DNA of 58,989 nucleotides from Nesterenkonia haasae (GCF_010119385.1 NZ_VFIE01000028.1:1-58989), one strand, 5' to 3'. Shown: positions 47,359-56,563, counted from the first letter of the stretch. Made by a program: numbers and translations. Notes: generated by a model from the letters alone, not told the origin.

Positions 47359-48258
47359 TCACTGGGGCGGGGACAACGCAGGTCGCAGATCCATAGTGTC
47401 GATCAGCCGCACCGGGCCGACTCGGGCAGCGATCAGCGCCAGCGCAGGCTCGTGGATCACACCATGTGCTATCTCCTGCAGGTTATTGGGATCGACGACC
47501 ACCAAATAGTCCAGATCGACACCGCCCGAGGCCCGAAGGTGATCGCGCAACCCCTCAACGTCCAGCGTCTTACCCGACTCCGCCCGCGCAGCCAAGGTGA
47601 ACAGTGCCCGCGACAGACTCAGGGCGGCGTCGTAATCCTCATCGCTAAGCCGTACGTTACGGCTGGAGAGCGCCAGCCCGTTTTTATCGCGGACGATCGG
47701 CAGCACCCTGATGCGCACCGGGAGGTTCAGATCAGCCACGAGACGGCGAATAACGGCAAGCTGTTCGGCGTCCTTCTGCCCGAACCACGCTTCACATACT
47801 GCGGGCGCTGGCGGGTGAAGAATGGTGAAGAGCTTTGTCACGACCGTCGCCACCCCATCGAAGTGCCCAGGCCGGGAAGCGCCCTCCCACCGTTGGCCGA
47901 GCTTCCCGGTGTTGACTCGGATCAGGGGGCCCTCCGGATACCCCGGGTACATCTCTTCCAGGCCGGGGGCGAAAACACAATCAACACCGTGTTGGGCGAG
48001 CAGCTGAAGATCATGGTCGAGTTGGCGGGGGTAGTGCTGGTAGTCCTGAGGGTCGTCGAACTGCAGCGGGTTGACGAACACACTGGCGAGCACAATGTCT
48101 GCGCTATTCCGTGCTGCGCGCAGCAGTCCGGCATGCCCGGAGTGCAGGGCACCCATCGTAGGGACGATGCTCACAACGGGCTGTTGCTTCGGTGAATCTT
48201 GGGCTGCCCGTTCCACGGCGTCGCGCATAGCCGTCACGGTGTGGAAGACCTGGGTCAC
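47359..48258 (-). CDS. panC: Pantothenate synthetase PanC
   Basis: 299 residues from a GTG. SIVPTMGALHSGHAGLLRAA carries the HxGH nucleotide-binding motif, VNPLQFDDPQDYQHYPRQL and EAWFGQKDAEQLAVIRRLV are the pantoate and ATP loops, and LALSSRNVRLSDEDY is the SSRN signature. It joins pantoate with beta-alanine. TAGGAT lies 6 nt before the start, so it may be leaderless, although it follows the DUF2520 gene by 39 bp. Confidence 0.96.
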   Translation of the reverse strand: MTQVFHTVTAMRDAVERAAQDSPKQQPVVSIVPTMGALHSGHAGLLRAARNSADIVLASVFVNPLQFDDPQDYQHYPRQLDHDLQLLAQHGVDCVFAPGLEEMYPGYPEGPLIRVNTGKLGQRWEGASRPGHFDGVATVVTKLFTILHPPAPAVCEAWFGQKDAEQLAVIRRLVADLNLPVRIRVLPIVRDKNGLALSSRNVRLSDEDYDAALSLSRALFTLAARAESGKTLDVEGLRDHLRASGGVDLDYLVVVDPNNLQEIAHGVIHEPALALIAARVGPVRLIDTMDLRPALSPPQ

Positions 48259-48264
48259 GCACTT

Positions 48265-48270
48265 ATCCTA
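48265..48270 (-). promoter_or_regulatory. Putative -10 box of a leaderless panC transcript
   Basis: Minus-strand TAGGAT, then 6 nt, then the GTG at 48258. Confidence 0.4.
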
Positions 48271-48297
48271 GTGCCGTTGGTGGCCTGCGGCAGGAGG

Positions 48298-49218
48298 TTA
48301 TTCTGCCAGGAGGTCGAGCAGTTCAGCCGCCTGTGCTTCCGAGATTGTGCCCAGCGCCAGAGCCCGCTGGGCGGCGGACTGCGCCATCGCAATATAGGCA
48401 CCGCGCGCATCGGAGGGCAGACCCGAGCCGGCCAGCTCCCTGAGGTGCTGGCGAACGGTTCCTGTATCCCCTCGTGCCACCGGGCCGGTCAACGCTGCTG
48501 TCCCCGAAGCAAGGGCATTATCCAGCGACGCCTGCATCAACGGACCCAGGACACGGGAGGGATCCTCGATCCCGATGCGTTCGAGCACTTCGGCTGACTG
48601 AGCGGTGAGTATGTTGAGGTGATTCGAAGCATGGGCCAGAGCTGCGTGGTATGCACCTCGGTGCTGTTCTTCCACCACAACCGGCTCGCCACCCATTTCC
48701 ACGGCGAGCGCCTGGGCCACCGGCAGCACCTCGTCATTGGCGGTGACCGCGAACGCGCTGGTGTGGAGTCGCTGCAGGTCCATACTCATGCCACTGAACG
48801 TCATAGCCGGGTGAACGGCCAACCCGATAACTCCCGCCTGTTCAGCAGGCGCCAGCACACCGGTGCCATAGCGGCCCGAAGTGTGGATCACCAGCTGACC
48901 CGGCTGGAAGTGGCCGGCCTCAGCGATTCCGGCCACCAGCTCACCCAGGACGTCGTCGGGCACGGCCAGCAGGACCAGCTCAGCACGGCGCACGATCTCC
49001 GAAATTTCCAAAACCGGCACCCCGGGCAGAAGATTCTCCGCCCGATCTTGGGAATCAACCGAGACCGCGTGCACGCCGACGACTTGGTGGCCCGCTTTAC
49101 GCAGCGCGGCACCCAGTACCGAGCCGACCTTTCCTGCGGAGATCACGCCGACCCCCAACCGACCTTCCCTGGCCCAGGGCGGCAAGTCAGCGGCGTATGG
49201 ATCGATCGGTGCAGGCAT
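48298..49218 (-). CDS. DUF2520 Rossmann-fold oxidoreductase-like protein
   Basis: 306 residues from the ATG at 49218; a GTG two codons upstream is possible. LGVGVISAGKVGSVLGAALR is the dinucleotide-binding loop, VIHTSGRYGTGVLAP and VIGLAVHPAMTFSGM follow, and the C-terminal half is a helical dimerisation domain (HAALAHASNHLNILTAQ-like). It resembles ketopantoate reductase and ProC in build. Its place directly upstream of panC supports a link to pantothenate synthesis, but the activity is unproven. Confidence 0.88.
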   Translation of the reverse strand: MPAPIDPYAADLPPWAREGRLGVGVISAGKVGSVLGAALRKAGHQVVGVHAVSVDSQDRAENLLPGVPVLEISEIVRRAELVLLAVPDDVLGELVAGIAEAGHFQPGQLVIHTSGRYGTGVLAPAEQAGVIGLAVHPAMTFSGMSMDLQRLHTSAFAVTANDEVLPVAQALAVEMGGEPVVVEEQHRGAYHAALAHASNHLNILTAQSAEVLERIGIEDPSRVLGPLMQASLDNALASGTAALTGPVARGDTGTVRQHLRELAGSGLPSDARGAYIAMAQSAAQRALALGTISEAQAAELLDLLAE

Positions 49219-49305
49219 CCTCACTGGTCCTCACGTTGTTTGAGCGCAAACACGTACATGGGGTGCGCTTTCGGCGAAAAACCACCAGTCAGCGCCCACG
49301 CAAGT

Positions 49306-50988
49306 CTATGGGGCGGGCGAGGCGGTGGCGTCGTCGAGCTTCTCTACCGCTTCAGCCACGGTCTTTTCGAACTCCGCCAATTCTTCCGGCATCATCCACT
49401 GATTGCGGTCGGTGAGGCGACGAGCCACAGCTGCGTATCCGGTCTCCTGGTCGAACAGGTGCCGTACCTGTTCCAGGTCCTGATTCTTCGCCAAAGCTGT
49501 GATGGGCCCGGATGGAATATGGATGTGCAGGGTGGCGACCTTCCGCCACCGAGCAAGGGGACCCTGCTGCAGCGCCGTCGATTGGATGCGCTCATGCGGG
49601 ACCATCGTCAGCCGCCTAGTCATCCGCCCATCGCGGAGCAGGATGGCGCTGGGGGTGGTGAAGAAACCGCGGCGCTTGCGCACCAACGGGTCGAAAGCCC
49701 TGGCGCGAGCGGGCACCTGCGTGAAGCCCAGTTCCGTGCCGGTTCCGCTGAGTCCCTCCATGAAGACCTGTTCGGGGTTCTGCACCTTGAGGTCGGGAAA
49801 CATCTCTGCGGTCAGGCGCATCACGTCATCGCCGGTGCCCACTGGAAGCAGCGTGGTGCGCGAGTCGAGGCCGTAGCCGGCGACTGTGACTATCACCTTG
49901 TACCAGCCGAACGGACGCCACATCAGCCCCTGCTGGATCTGGATCGCCTGTACTCGGCCGGGGGGAACGGTCTGCGTGTTCGTCGTGGTCAACCCGTACT
50001 TCAGTCGCAGACCTGCTTCTGTCATGGTGGCGGTGAAGTTCCATCCGCCGGTGAGCTGGCCCCAGAATCCGACTACTGCGCCAAAGATGATGGGAATGCC
50101 TACGGCCGGCTGGAGTCCTACTTCCATGACCAACGAGGCGTCCTCCTCCCCGGTCAACCACACAATCGCTGTGGTGACGCCGAGGTAGGTGAGGTAAATG
50201 CCTGCGGCGATCACAACCACCACCCCGCCCGGTCCACAGACCATGGAGGCGATCAGTCGCCAGATCGGCACCCGGGCGATCTGGCGGTCGGGCACCGGCG
50301 TGTGCGCGGGGCTGTGAGATACATCCGGCGCCTGTTGCACGGAGTGTCTTGGGATGTCGGAAATGAGGGAGAAATCGCCGTTATTTCCCACATCCCCAGA
50401 CGCGGAGTCTTCAGGTCCGGGCTCTGCTGGCACATCATCGGCCACAGATGCCGGTGCGCGACCGGCGGCTCGGTCCATGATCTCTGTCCGCAGGTCCTCG
50501 GCCTCTTGCTTGCGCAGGAACGCCAAAGTCGCGGCGGTGCCGTCACCTTCGGCAACTTCGAACCGCAGCTCTGCGAGTCTGGCGAGCCGGGCCAGAAGCG
50601 GTTGACGCAGGTCAACGGCCTGTACACGGTCGATGCGGGCCTTGCGGTGCTGCCTGACGAAGATGCCGGACTTCACCATCACGTGCTCTTCGGTGATCTT
50701 GTACCGGGTGAACCACCAGGAGAGGGTGAAGCCGACAAAGATCAGCAGCGCCAGAGCGAGGAAGGCTCCACCACCGATCAGGTACGGAAGGGGGTTCGAC
50801 TGGACATTGTCGATCAGCTCGCCGCTCCGCCACGCCGTCCAGAGGTTGGACCACATTTCCCAGTTGTAGGCGAAGAAGGCCGCAGGAATGGCCACGATCG
50901 TGACCCATCCGCGCACCAACGGGCTCAGCGGATGGACCTTAGTCCAGGTTTCGTCGAACCACACTTCTTTGCCGGACTCTTCCTCCAT
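49306..50988 (-). CDS. PH-domain membrane protein (YdbT-like)
   Basis: 560 residues. It has repeated bacterial PH-like (bPH2) domains between membrane segments: WFTRYKITEEHVMVKSGIFV with RKARIDRVQAVDLRQPLLAR, then LRLKYGLTTTNTQTVPPGRV, then RRGFFTTPSAILLRDGRMTR. Two pairs of hydrophobic segments lie near residues 30-75 and 245-310. A long acidic/Pro linker (about 170-235) separates them. The start overlaps the stop of the smaller PH gene by one base (TGATG). B. subtilis YdbS/YdbT are related to stress and bacteriocin resistance. Confidence 0.88.
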   Translation of the reverse strand: MEEESGKEVWFDETWTKVHPLSPLVRGWVTIVAIPAAFFAYNWEMWSNLWTAWRSGELIDNVQSNPLPYLIGGGAFLALALLIFVGFTLSWWFTRYKITEEHVMVKSGIFVRQHRKARIDRVQAVDLRQPLLARLARLAELRFEVAEGDGTAATLAFLRKQEAEDLRTEIMDRAAGRAPASVADDVPAEPGPEDSASGDVGNNGDFSLISDIPRHSVQQAPDVSHSPAHTPVPDRQIARVPIWRLIASMVCGPGGVVVVIAAGIYLTYLGVTTAIVWLTGEEDASLVMEVGLQPAVGIPIIFGAVVGFWGQLTGGWNFTATMTEAGLRLKYGLTTTNTQTVPPGRVQAIQIQQGLMWRPFGWYKVIVTVAGYGLDSRTTLLPVGTGDDVMRLTAEMFPDLKVQNPEQVFMEGLSGTGTELGFTQVPARARAFDPLVRKRRGFFTTPSAILLRDGRMTRRLTMVPHERIQSTALQQGPLARWRKVATLHIHIPSGPITALAKNQDLEQVRHLFDQETGYAAVARRLTDRNQWMMPEELAEFEKTVAEAVEKLDDATASPAP

Positions 50989-51503
50989 CAGAGACCAGCC
51001 AACCGTGCTTGTCCGCGGGCGGCGAGCTCATCACGCAGCCTGGCCCCCTCAGCCCGCACGGCACCGGGAATGGTGGCATCAGTGGCGGCTGAAGCAGTCT
51101 TCAGCTGCACGGTGCACAGTCCCAGCTTTCGCATGATCGGTCCAGCTTCAATGTCCACGTACTGCAGGCGGCCGTAAGGCACCGCCACCACACGTTGCCA
51201 CAGAAGTCCGCGCCGGATGAGTAGGTCATCGGCCCGTTCGTGATAGCCGATGGCGCGAACTCTCCGCGGAACGAGAATCAGGTCCACCACCGCCCAGAGC
51301 GTCAGACCTCCGATCACCAGTATCTGCAGCCAGAGAGCGAAGTCCATCCAGATCCCGGTCCAGCTCAGTACCAGCGGCGCGGCGACAATCGCGAAAGTGA
51401 CCAGCCACCCAATGATCCCGGTGATGTACTTGACGGTGATGTACTTCTCATCCACACGTGTCCATTCAACCCCTGTGGGGTCGATGGCCTCAGAGTGCAG
51501 CAT
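50988..51503 (-). CDS. PH-domain membrane protein (YdbS-like)
   Basis: 171 residues from the ATG at 51503, preceded by CGGAG; the earlier frame overlaps DUF3180. Two hydrophobic segments lie near residues 28-75. The bPH2 domain follows: VRAIGYHERADDLLIRRGLL, VVAVPYGRLQYVDIEAGPIM and LGLCTVQLKTAS. It is the partner of the larger YdbT-like protein encoded next, and the two probably form one membrane complex. Confidence 0.88.
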   Translation of the reverse strand: MLHSEAIDPTGVEWTRVDEKYITVKYITGIIGWLVTFAIVAAPLVLSWTGIWMDFALWLQILVIGGLTLWAVVDLILVPRRVRAIGYHERADDLLIRRGLLWQRVVAVPYGRLQYVDIEAGPIMRKLGLCTVQLKTASAATDATIPGAVRAEGARLRDELAARGQARLAGL

Positions 51504-52038
51504 TGGGCTCCGTTCCATTGTCGTCGAATCGTGTCTCACCCTGACCGAGGCCGCGGTCGGGTGGAAGTTTGCACAGCGTCTCCACCACGAACCCCGTGAT
51601 GACCCATACCATTCCGCCAATCACCACGACCAGGGCGGAGGTGACGTTGGGCGTACCGGCACCAGCGGCTGGAGCCAGGTCAATCAGAACGCCTGCATGC
51701 CACCCGGCAATCAACGAACCAGCATATGCACAGGCTTGTCCGGCCGCCACTACACGCACGGCCTGCAGGGGGTGCATCCTGCGGGCGGGCCGCGACCGGT
51801 TGGGGCGTTTCTCACTGCGCGCCCGGTCTTCGGCTTCCTGGATTCTGCGCTGGTCACGCCAAACGATCAGTCCTAGGGCCACGACGATGAGCCCGATGGC
51901 GCCGAGGGTCACGGCAGAGGAAAGCGGCAGCACCGGGGAGCTGAAGCCGGCTGCAGCCATCAGGACCGTCGCAAGGTAACCGGCTAATGCAGCGACGACG
52001 ACGATCACCAACAGCCACAACGGTCGCAGCTGCGTCAC
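51490..52038 (-). CDS. DUF3180 membrane protein
   Basis: 182 residues from the GTG at 52038 (VTQLRPLWLLVIVVVAALAG), whose GTGA overlaps the folBK stop. Four hydrophobic segments: about 5-27, 33-55, 82-105 and 118-145. A basic loop (RARSEKRPNRSRPARR) with ALGLIVWRDQRRIQ lies in the middle. The family is found in actinobacteria directly after folK; its role is unknown. It overlaps the next gene by 14 nt. Confidence 0.9.
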   Translation of the reverse strand: MTQLRPLWLLVIVVVAALAGYLATVLMAAAGFSSPVLPLSSAVTLGAIGLIVVALGLIVWRDQRRIQEAEDRARSEKRPNRSRPARRMHPLQAVRVVAAGQACAYAGSLIAGWHAGVLIDLAPAAGAGTPNVTSALVVVIGGMVWVITGFVVETLCKLPPDRGLGQGETRFDDNGTEPNAAL

Positions 52039-53138
52039 GTCTCGAGCCTCACCACGTCGTCGTAGTCCTCCGCTTCCTGAGCCAACTCCCGGACAGGCCG
52101 CCCGCTGAGCAGCGCCACGGGGTCCATCCAACTCCACGGCAGCAGCACAAAGGCTCGGCTGGCGGCAGAGGGGTGGGGGACTTGCAACCGCGATGAGTCG
52201 ATGGTCGCCGAGGCAAAAGTGACTATATCGACGTCGAGTGTGCGGGGCCCGTGCCGCTCTGCCCGAACCCGGTTGTGTTCGACCTCAATCTGTTGAGCCA
52301 AATCCAACAGGCCATGGGGGGAAAGCCTGGTTTCGATTTCCACGACGCGGTTGAGGAAGTCACGCTGATGGTCCGGTCCGCCCACCGGCTTGGTCCGCGC
52401 CATCGGTGAGACTTTGACGACGACGACATCTTCAGCTTCCTCGAGTGCCCGCACAGCTGACTCTAGAGTGGCCCAAGAATCACCGAGATTGGAGCCTAAA
52501 GCGAGCACACTTCGCACCGGAAAGGCCGCTGGCAGGTCAGGGTCGCGATAGTGATCAGTGACCGTGGCGTCGTCGTGCCCCAGTTCGGCCAAGGATGTGC
52601 GGTCATAGTGCCCCAGATGGGCCGTCGGGGTGGTGAGGGTGAAGCCCTCGTCCGCCGAGAGCGGCGACTCGGCGGAAGCCGCCGAGGTGGTGGGCTCCTC
52701 GACGAGTTCTGCGTCGTAGGTGCCGGAGACCTCCTGGCGTGGTCGCTCCAGCGCGGGGCTGGAGGAAACCTCGGAACGGGTGCGGTGGATGGTCACCGCG
52801 ACATCGTCGAAAGTCTGAGTGAGGGGGGCTTGCGGCTTGTGCACGGTCACTGCGGCAGCCTCAATACGCGCATCAGACCTGATGATCGCGGTGGTCAGAG
52901 TCTCAGCAAGCGTCTCGATCAGCACGAATTGCTGATCTGCGACGATACCCTCAATGAGATCCGCGACTGCTGCGTAGGAAACGGTGTCACGGAGGTCATC
53001 GCTTCGGCCAGCAGAACTTAGGTCTAGGCGGAGTTCGGCGTCGATGACCAGAGGCTGTTCTGCGATCTTCTCCTGGTCGAGAACACCGATGAGTGCGGAC
53101 AGCTGCAGGCCGTTCAGCCGAATCACGTCGTACCCCAT
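52035..53138 (-). CDS. folBK: Fused dihydroneopterin aldolase-HPPK (FolB-FolK)
   Basis: 367 residues. Residues about 1-121 are FolB: IRLNGLQLSALIGVLDQEK, and TVSYAAVADLIEGIV. Residues about 207-367 are FolK: SVLALGSNLGDSWATLESAV, RDFLNRVVEIETRLSPHGLL, and HGPRTLDVDIVTFAS with the metal-binding DVD. A linker of about 85 residues, rich in Ser, Thr, Glu and Pro, joins them. The fused enzyme does two consecutive folate steps. The next folate gene, folP, is 1.9 kb away because the regulator/ACC-deaminase pair lies between. Confidence 0.93.
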   Translation of the reverse strand: MGYDVIRLNGLQLSALIGVLDQEKIAEQPLVIDAELRLDLSSAGRSDDLRDTVSYAAVADLIEGIVADQQFVLIETLAETLTTAIIRSDARIEAAAVTVHKPQAPLTQTFDDVAVTIHRTRSEVSSSPALERPRQEVSGTYDAELVEEPTTSAASAESPLSADEGFTLTTPTAHLGHYDRTSLAELGHDDATVTDHYRDPDLPAAFPVRSVLALGSNLGDSWATLESAVRALEEAEDVVVVKVSPMARTKPVGGPDHQRDFLNRVVEIETRLSPHGLLDLAQQIEVEHNRVRAERHGPRTLDVDIVTFASATIDSSRLQVPHPSAASRAFVLLPWSWMDPVALLSGRPVRELAQEAEDYDDVVRLET

Positions 53139-53218
53139 AGTCCAAGGCTACGCCACCGGTCCCGTCGCGTTGAAGCCTGCCGTGCAGACATGGGCAGTGC
53201 GGCGAGCCGGGCCCGTGC

Positions 53219-53860
53219 TCAGGTCTCGAGTGCCATCCAGTTGGATCGGACCAGGTCTCTGCACAGCCCGGCGTCGGAGGCGGCTGCGGCATCAATGATC
53301 GCTTGGTGCTGGGCCAGGGAGGCGTGGGCCCGCCCTGAGTCAAAGTGCAGGTACTCGGCCCGCCTGAGCACCGGCATCACCTGCTCCAAATGCTCGGCGA
53401 GCACTGGGTTCTGGCTCCCAGTGGTAAAGACCCCGTGGAAGGTGTCGTCAGCCTGCACGCACTGGTCAGCGTTCTGGGTGCCCACTCCATGGCGGAGGGC
53501 TTCATTGGAGTCTTGGAGCTGCTTCAGGTTCTTGGGACGGAGGTTTGGCACGGCGAGGAAGGCGGCCAGGGCGTGCAATTCGGCCGCCACGGCCCTGGAG
53601 TGGGCTACGGCATCCCTATCGTAGGGCGTGACCATAGTGGAACGGCCCGGGATAGCAGTGACGAGGCCGGTCCGTTCCAGCCGCAGGAGCGCTTCTCGGA
53701 TGGGAGTGCGGGACACCCCGAGCCATTGCTGGAGTTGTGCGTCGATGAGCTTTTCCCCGGGTTGCAGCGCCCCTGTGACGATGGCGTCGCGGATTGCGCG
53801 GTAGACGTCGTCGCGCAGCAGCGACCGCTGGTGCACGGGGTTCGTTGTCGGCACGGGCAT
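53219..53860 (-). CDS. GntR/FCD-family regulator, probable acdS regulator
   Basis: 213 residues. Winged helix at residues 10-75: LLRDDVYRAIRDAIVTGALQ, PGEKLIDAQLQQWLGVSRTP and IREALLRLERTGLV. The C-terminal all-helical FCD domain (about 85-210) includes DDTFHGVFTTG and QHQAIIDAAAASDA with His residues that often bind a metal near the ligand. It is divergent from the ACC deaminase gene (142 bp between starts) and so probably regulates it; the ligand is unknown. TAGGAT lies 7 nt before the ATG, which could be a -10 box or a weak ribosome-binding site. Confidence 0.9.
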   Translation of the reverse strand: MPVPTTNPVHQRSLLRDDVYRAIRDAIVTGALQPGEKLIDAQLQQWLGVSRTPIREALLRLERTGLVTAIPGRSTMVTPYDRDAVAHSRAVAAELHALAAFLAVPNLRPKNLKQLQDSNEALRHGVGTQNADQCVQADDTFHGVFTTGSQNPVLAEHLEQVMPVLRRAEYLHFDSGRAHASLAQHQAIIDAAAASDAGLCRDLVRSNWMALET

Positions 53861-53867
53861 GCCAAGA

Positions 53868-53873
53868 ATCCTA
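53868..53873 (-). promoter_or_regulatory. Possible -10 box (or weak Shine-Dalgarno) of the GntR gene
   Basis: Minus-strand TAGGAT, 7 nt before the ATG at 53860. AGGA within it could instead serve as a weak ribosome-binding site. Confidence 0.3.
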
Positions 53874-53910
53874 TGTCAGGCAGGGATTGTGCCTGTTAGG
53901 CGGCCCACCG

Positions 53911-53945
53911 TTGACATACTCACCGCTGCGATATTCAATATATTG
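53911..53945 (+). promoter_or_regulatory. acdS promoter with overlapping palindrome
   Basis: A perfect -35 TTGACA (53911-53916) is followed after 15-17 bp by TATTCAAT as a -10. The 10-bp palindrome CAATATATTG (53936-53945) overlaps the -10 and is a good place for GntR binding. Confidence 0.55.
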
Positions 53946-54002
53946 CAAGTGTTGGCGCGATAAGCCGCCTCTCCAGTGATGTCTATCCAAGGAGGCCCCC
54001 CG

Positions 54003-55007
54003 ATGGCCCTGTCTGACTTTGACCGCTATCCCCTGACGTTCGGGCCCAGCCCAGTTCACCCCTTGGAGCGGCTCAGCGAGCATCTTGGGGGTGCGAAGAT
54101 CTGGGCGAAACGCGAGGACGTCAACTCCGGTCTCGCATTCGGCGGCAACAAGACACGCAAGCTGGAGTACATCGTGCCCGATGTTCTGGCCTCGGGAGCC
54201 GACACTTTGGTGAGTATCGGTGGTTACCAGTCCAACCACACCCGCCAAGTGGCCGCAGTCGCCGCCAAACTCGGGCTGAAGGCTCGGTTGGTGCAGGAAA
54301 AATGGGTGGACTGGCCAGATGCAGTCAATGACAAGGTCGGCAACATTCTGCTGTCCCGACTTATGGGTGCGGAGGTCTCACTGAGCCCTTCGGGTTTCGA
54401 CATTGGCATCCGCTCCAGCTGGCAAGAGGCGATCACTGAGGTTGAAGAAGCCGGCGGGACCCCCTACCCGATTCCAGCTGGCGCCTCTGAGCACAAATTC
54501 GGCGGTTTGGGCTTCGCCAACTGGGCCTATGAGGTCGAACAGCAGGAGAAGGAGCTGGGTGTCTTCTTTGACACCATTGTGGTCTGCACGGTGACCGGAT
54601 CAACACATGCTGGGATGATTGCTGGTTTCGCCGGTCAGGACCGGCCGCGCCGGGTGTTGGGCATCGACGCCTCCGCCACGCTGGAGAAGACGCGGGATCA
54701 GGTGTCGCGAATCGCTCGGCATACTGCTGAGCTCATAGGGTTGGACCGCGAGCTGCGGGAAGACGAAATCACAGTCCTGGAGGGATGGGCGGGTGATCTC
54801 TACGGCATTCCTGTGGAGTCCACAGTGGAGGCCATGCGAACCAGTGCTCAGCTGGAGGGCATGATTATTGACCCGGTTTATGAAGGTAAGTCCATGGCTG
54901 GGCTGATCGACCTGGTCCGGTCGGGGCAGATCAGCGGCGACTCCACGGTGCTTTATGCGCATCTGGGCGGTCAGCCAGCCCTGAACGCGTACTCCGGGAT
55001 TCTCTGA
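54003..55007 (+). CDS. acdS: 1-Aminocyclopropane-1-carboxylate (ACC) deaminase
   Basis: 334 residues from the ATG at 54003, with AGGAGG 8 nt upstream. It is a PLP fold-type II enzyme. [20 protein letters not shown] holds the PLP lysine, [19 protein letters not shown] the substrate Ser, [17 protein letters not shown] the Tyr-Glu pair, and [15 protein letters not shown] the Leu at the position that is Thr in D-cysteine desulfhydrases. These last two features separate true ACC deaminases from their look-alikes. It splits the ethylene precursor ACC to 2-oxobutanoate and ammonia, a trait of plant-associated bacteria. It is flanked by a divergent GntR gene and inserted within the folate run. Confidence 0.88.
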   Translation: MALSDFDRYPLTFGPSPVHPLERLSEHLGGAKIWAKREDVNSGLAFGGNKTRKLEYIVPDVLASGADTLVSIGGYQSNHTRQVAAVAAKLGLKARLVQEKWVDWPDAVNDKVGNILLSRLMGAEVSLSPSGFDIGIRSSWQEAITEVEEAGGTPYPIPAGASEHKFGGLGFANWAYEVEQQEKELGVFFDTIVVCTVTGSTHAGMIAGFAGQDRPRRVLGIDASATLEKTRDQVSRIARHTAELIGLDRELREDEITVLEGWAGDLYGIPVESTVEAMRTSAQLEGMIIDPVYEGKSMAGLIDLVRSGQISGDSTVLYAHLGGQPALNAYSGIL

Positions 55008-55044
55008 GACGGGGTTCCTGTTGAGCCGCTGCCGGCGGGAGGCT

Positions 55045-55878
55045 TCACGCGATGGCGCCGTGCACAGCGAGAGCATCAGCTGTTGGGCGTGGGTCGTGCA
55101 CACGGACTGCCCAGCAGCCAGTCTGCGCTCCGTGGAGACTAAGCGAGGCCGTGGCGACGTCGCGCTGGCCCGCTGGGCGGGGCTCCCCTTGAGAATCTGC
55201 GAGTAATTCGCCGAGGAAGCCCTTGCGTGAGACGCCCAGGAGAACCCGGTGGCCCAGTTCGGTGAATTGCGACAGATGACGCAGCAGCTGCCAGTTCTGG
55301 ACATGGGTCTTGGCGAAGCCGATCCCCGGATCAAGAATGATCCGCTCCGCGGCGACGCCCGCGTCAACATAGCGTTGGCGGATCGACATCAGCTCCGTGA
55401 TCACCTCACCGACTACGTCGCGGTACTGCGCACGGTCCTGCATGGTGAGGGCATCTCCCCTGTTGTGCGTGATGATCACTTCGCAGCCATAATGAGCAAC
55501 CGCGTGAGTCATCGCAGCATCGGTGAGGAGACCGGAGACATCGTTGATGATGAGCTCTGCTGCCCGGTCGCCGGCCAGGCGCAGGGCGGCCTCCGCAGTG
55601 GAAGGGTGCCTGGTGTCCACTGAGATGATCGAGGGAAGGTCCAGCAACGCCTCCAGCACGGGCAGAATCCGCTGTTGTTCGTGGGCAGCAGACACAGGGT
55701 CGGCCCCAGGACGGGTGGACTCACCACCGACATCGATGATGCTGGCTCCCCGATCCAGCAGCCGCTGAGCCTCGGCTGCTGCGGCGTTGACCTCGACAAC
55801 GCCGTATGGTGCGTTGATGAACCGGCCACCGTCGGAGAAGCTGTCTGGGGTGACATTGAGGATTCCCATAATGTGCAT
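55045..55878 (-). CDS. folP: Dihydropteroate synthase
   Basis: 277 residues. Start of fold IMGILNVTPDSFSDGGRF; IIDVGGESTRPGADPVS is the pterin-binding signature; LDPGIGFAKTHVQNWQLL and GVSRKGFLGEL complete the active site. It joins p-aminobenzoate to the pterin and is the sulfonamide target. GAGGA lies 8 nt before the ATG at 55878, and the gene follows folE by 11 bp. Confidence 0.95.
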   Translation of the reverse strand: MHIMGILNVTPDSFSDGGRFINAPYGVVEVNAAAAEAQRLLDRGASIIDVGGESTRPGADPVSAAHEQQRILPVLEALLDLPSIISVDTRHPSTAEAALRLAGDRAAELIINDVSGLLTDAAMTHAVAHYGCEVIITHNRGDALTMQDRAQYRDVVGEVITELMSIRQRYVDAGVAAERIILDPGIGFAKTHVQNWQLLRHLSQFTELGHRVLLGVSRKGFLGELLADSQGEPRPAGQRDVATASLSLHGAQTGCWAVRVHDPRPTADALAVHGAIA

Positions 55879-55889
55879 CGTGAGGGTCC

Positions 55890-56462
55890 TCAGCTGTGCA
55901 GGATGAGGCTCATGGCCTCAGAGCGGGTGGCAGCATTTCGCAGAGCCCCGCGCACCGCGGAGGTGACGGTTTTCGCGCCCGGCTTTGAGACTCCCCGCAT
56001 GGACATGCAGAGGTGTTCAGACTCAATCACTACGATCACGCCCTGGGGCTGCAGGTGCTCCATGAGCGAATCAGCTACCTGGGTGGTGAGCTGCTCTTGG
56101 ACCTGGGGGCGCTTCGCGAAGATGTCCACCAGCCGAGCGAGCTTCGACAGGCCCGTCACCTTGCCCTCCTCAGCAGGGATATACCCCACATGGGCTTTGC
56201 CGTAGAAGGGCACCAAGTGGTGCTCGCACATGGAGTAGAAGGGTACGTCCCGCACAAGCACGAGCTCCTGGTGCCCAATATCAAACGTGGTGCTCAGCAG
56301 TTCAGCTGGATCCTCATGGAGGCCTTTGAACGCCTCAGCGTAGGCCTTGGCCACCCGCGTCGGAGTCTGCCTCAGGCCCTCCCGGTCGGGGTTCTCGCCG
56401 ATCGCCAGGAGAATCTCCCGCACCGCGGCTTCGATGCGGGGCAGGTCGACTGCGTCCGACAT
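55890..56462 (-). CDS. folE: GTP cyclohydrolase I
   Basis: 190 residues from the ATG at 56462 with GGGAGGAC upstream. [40 protein letters not shown] (zinc Cys-His region), [20 protein letters not shown] and [16 protein letters not shown] are the family blocks. It opens GTP to dihydroneopterin triphosphate, the first folate step. It lies 101 bp downstream of ftsH. Confidence 0.96.
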   Translation of the reverse strand: MSDAVDLPRIEAAVREILLAIGENPDREGLRQTPTRVAKAYAEAFKGLHEDPAELLSTTFDIGHQELVLVRDVPFYSMCEHHLVPFYGKAHVGYIPAEEGKVTGLSKLARLVDIFAKRPQVQEQLTTQVADSLMEHLQPQGVIVVIESEHLCMSMRGVSKPGAKTVTSAVRGALRNAATRSEAMSLILHS

Positions 56463-56563
56463 CACAGGTCCTCCCTCATACGGCGGCGCACACTGCCGAC
56501 ACATCTGCCACATACAGGCGGATTTTCTGGGCCTCATCCGCCGACGAATGGCGGGGTCCGGTC

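Noticed and set aside
48619-51177. Plus-strand open frame of 852 codons
   Set aside because: It runs antisense to the DUF2520 and PH-domain genes, which have clear motifs and operon overlaps. Its translation is rich in His, Gly and Arg with no family pattern; it is a high-GC shadow.
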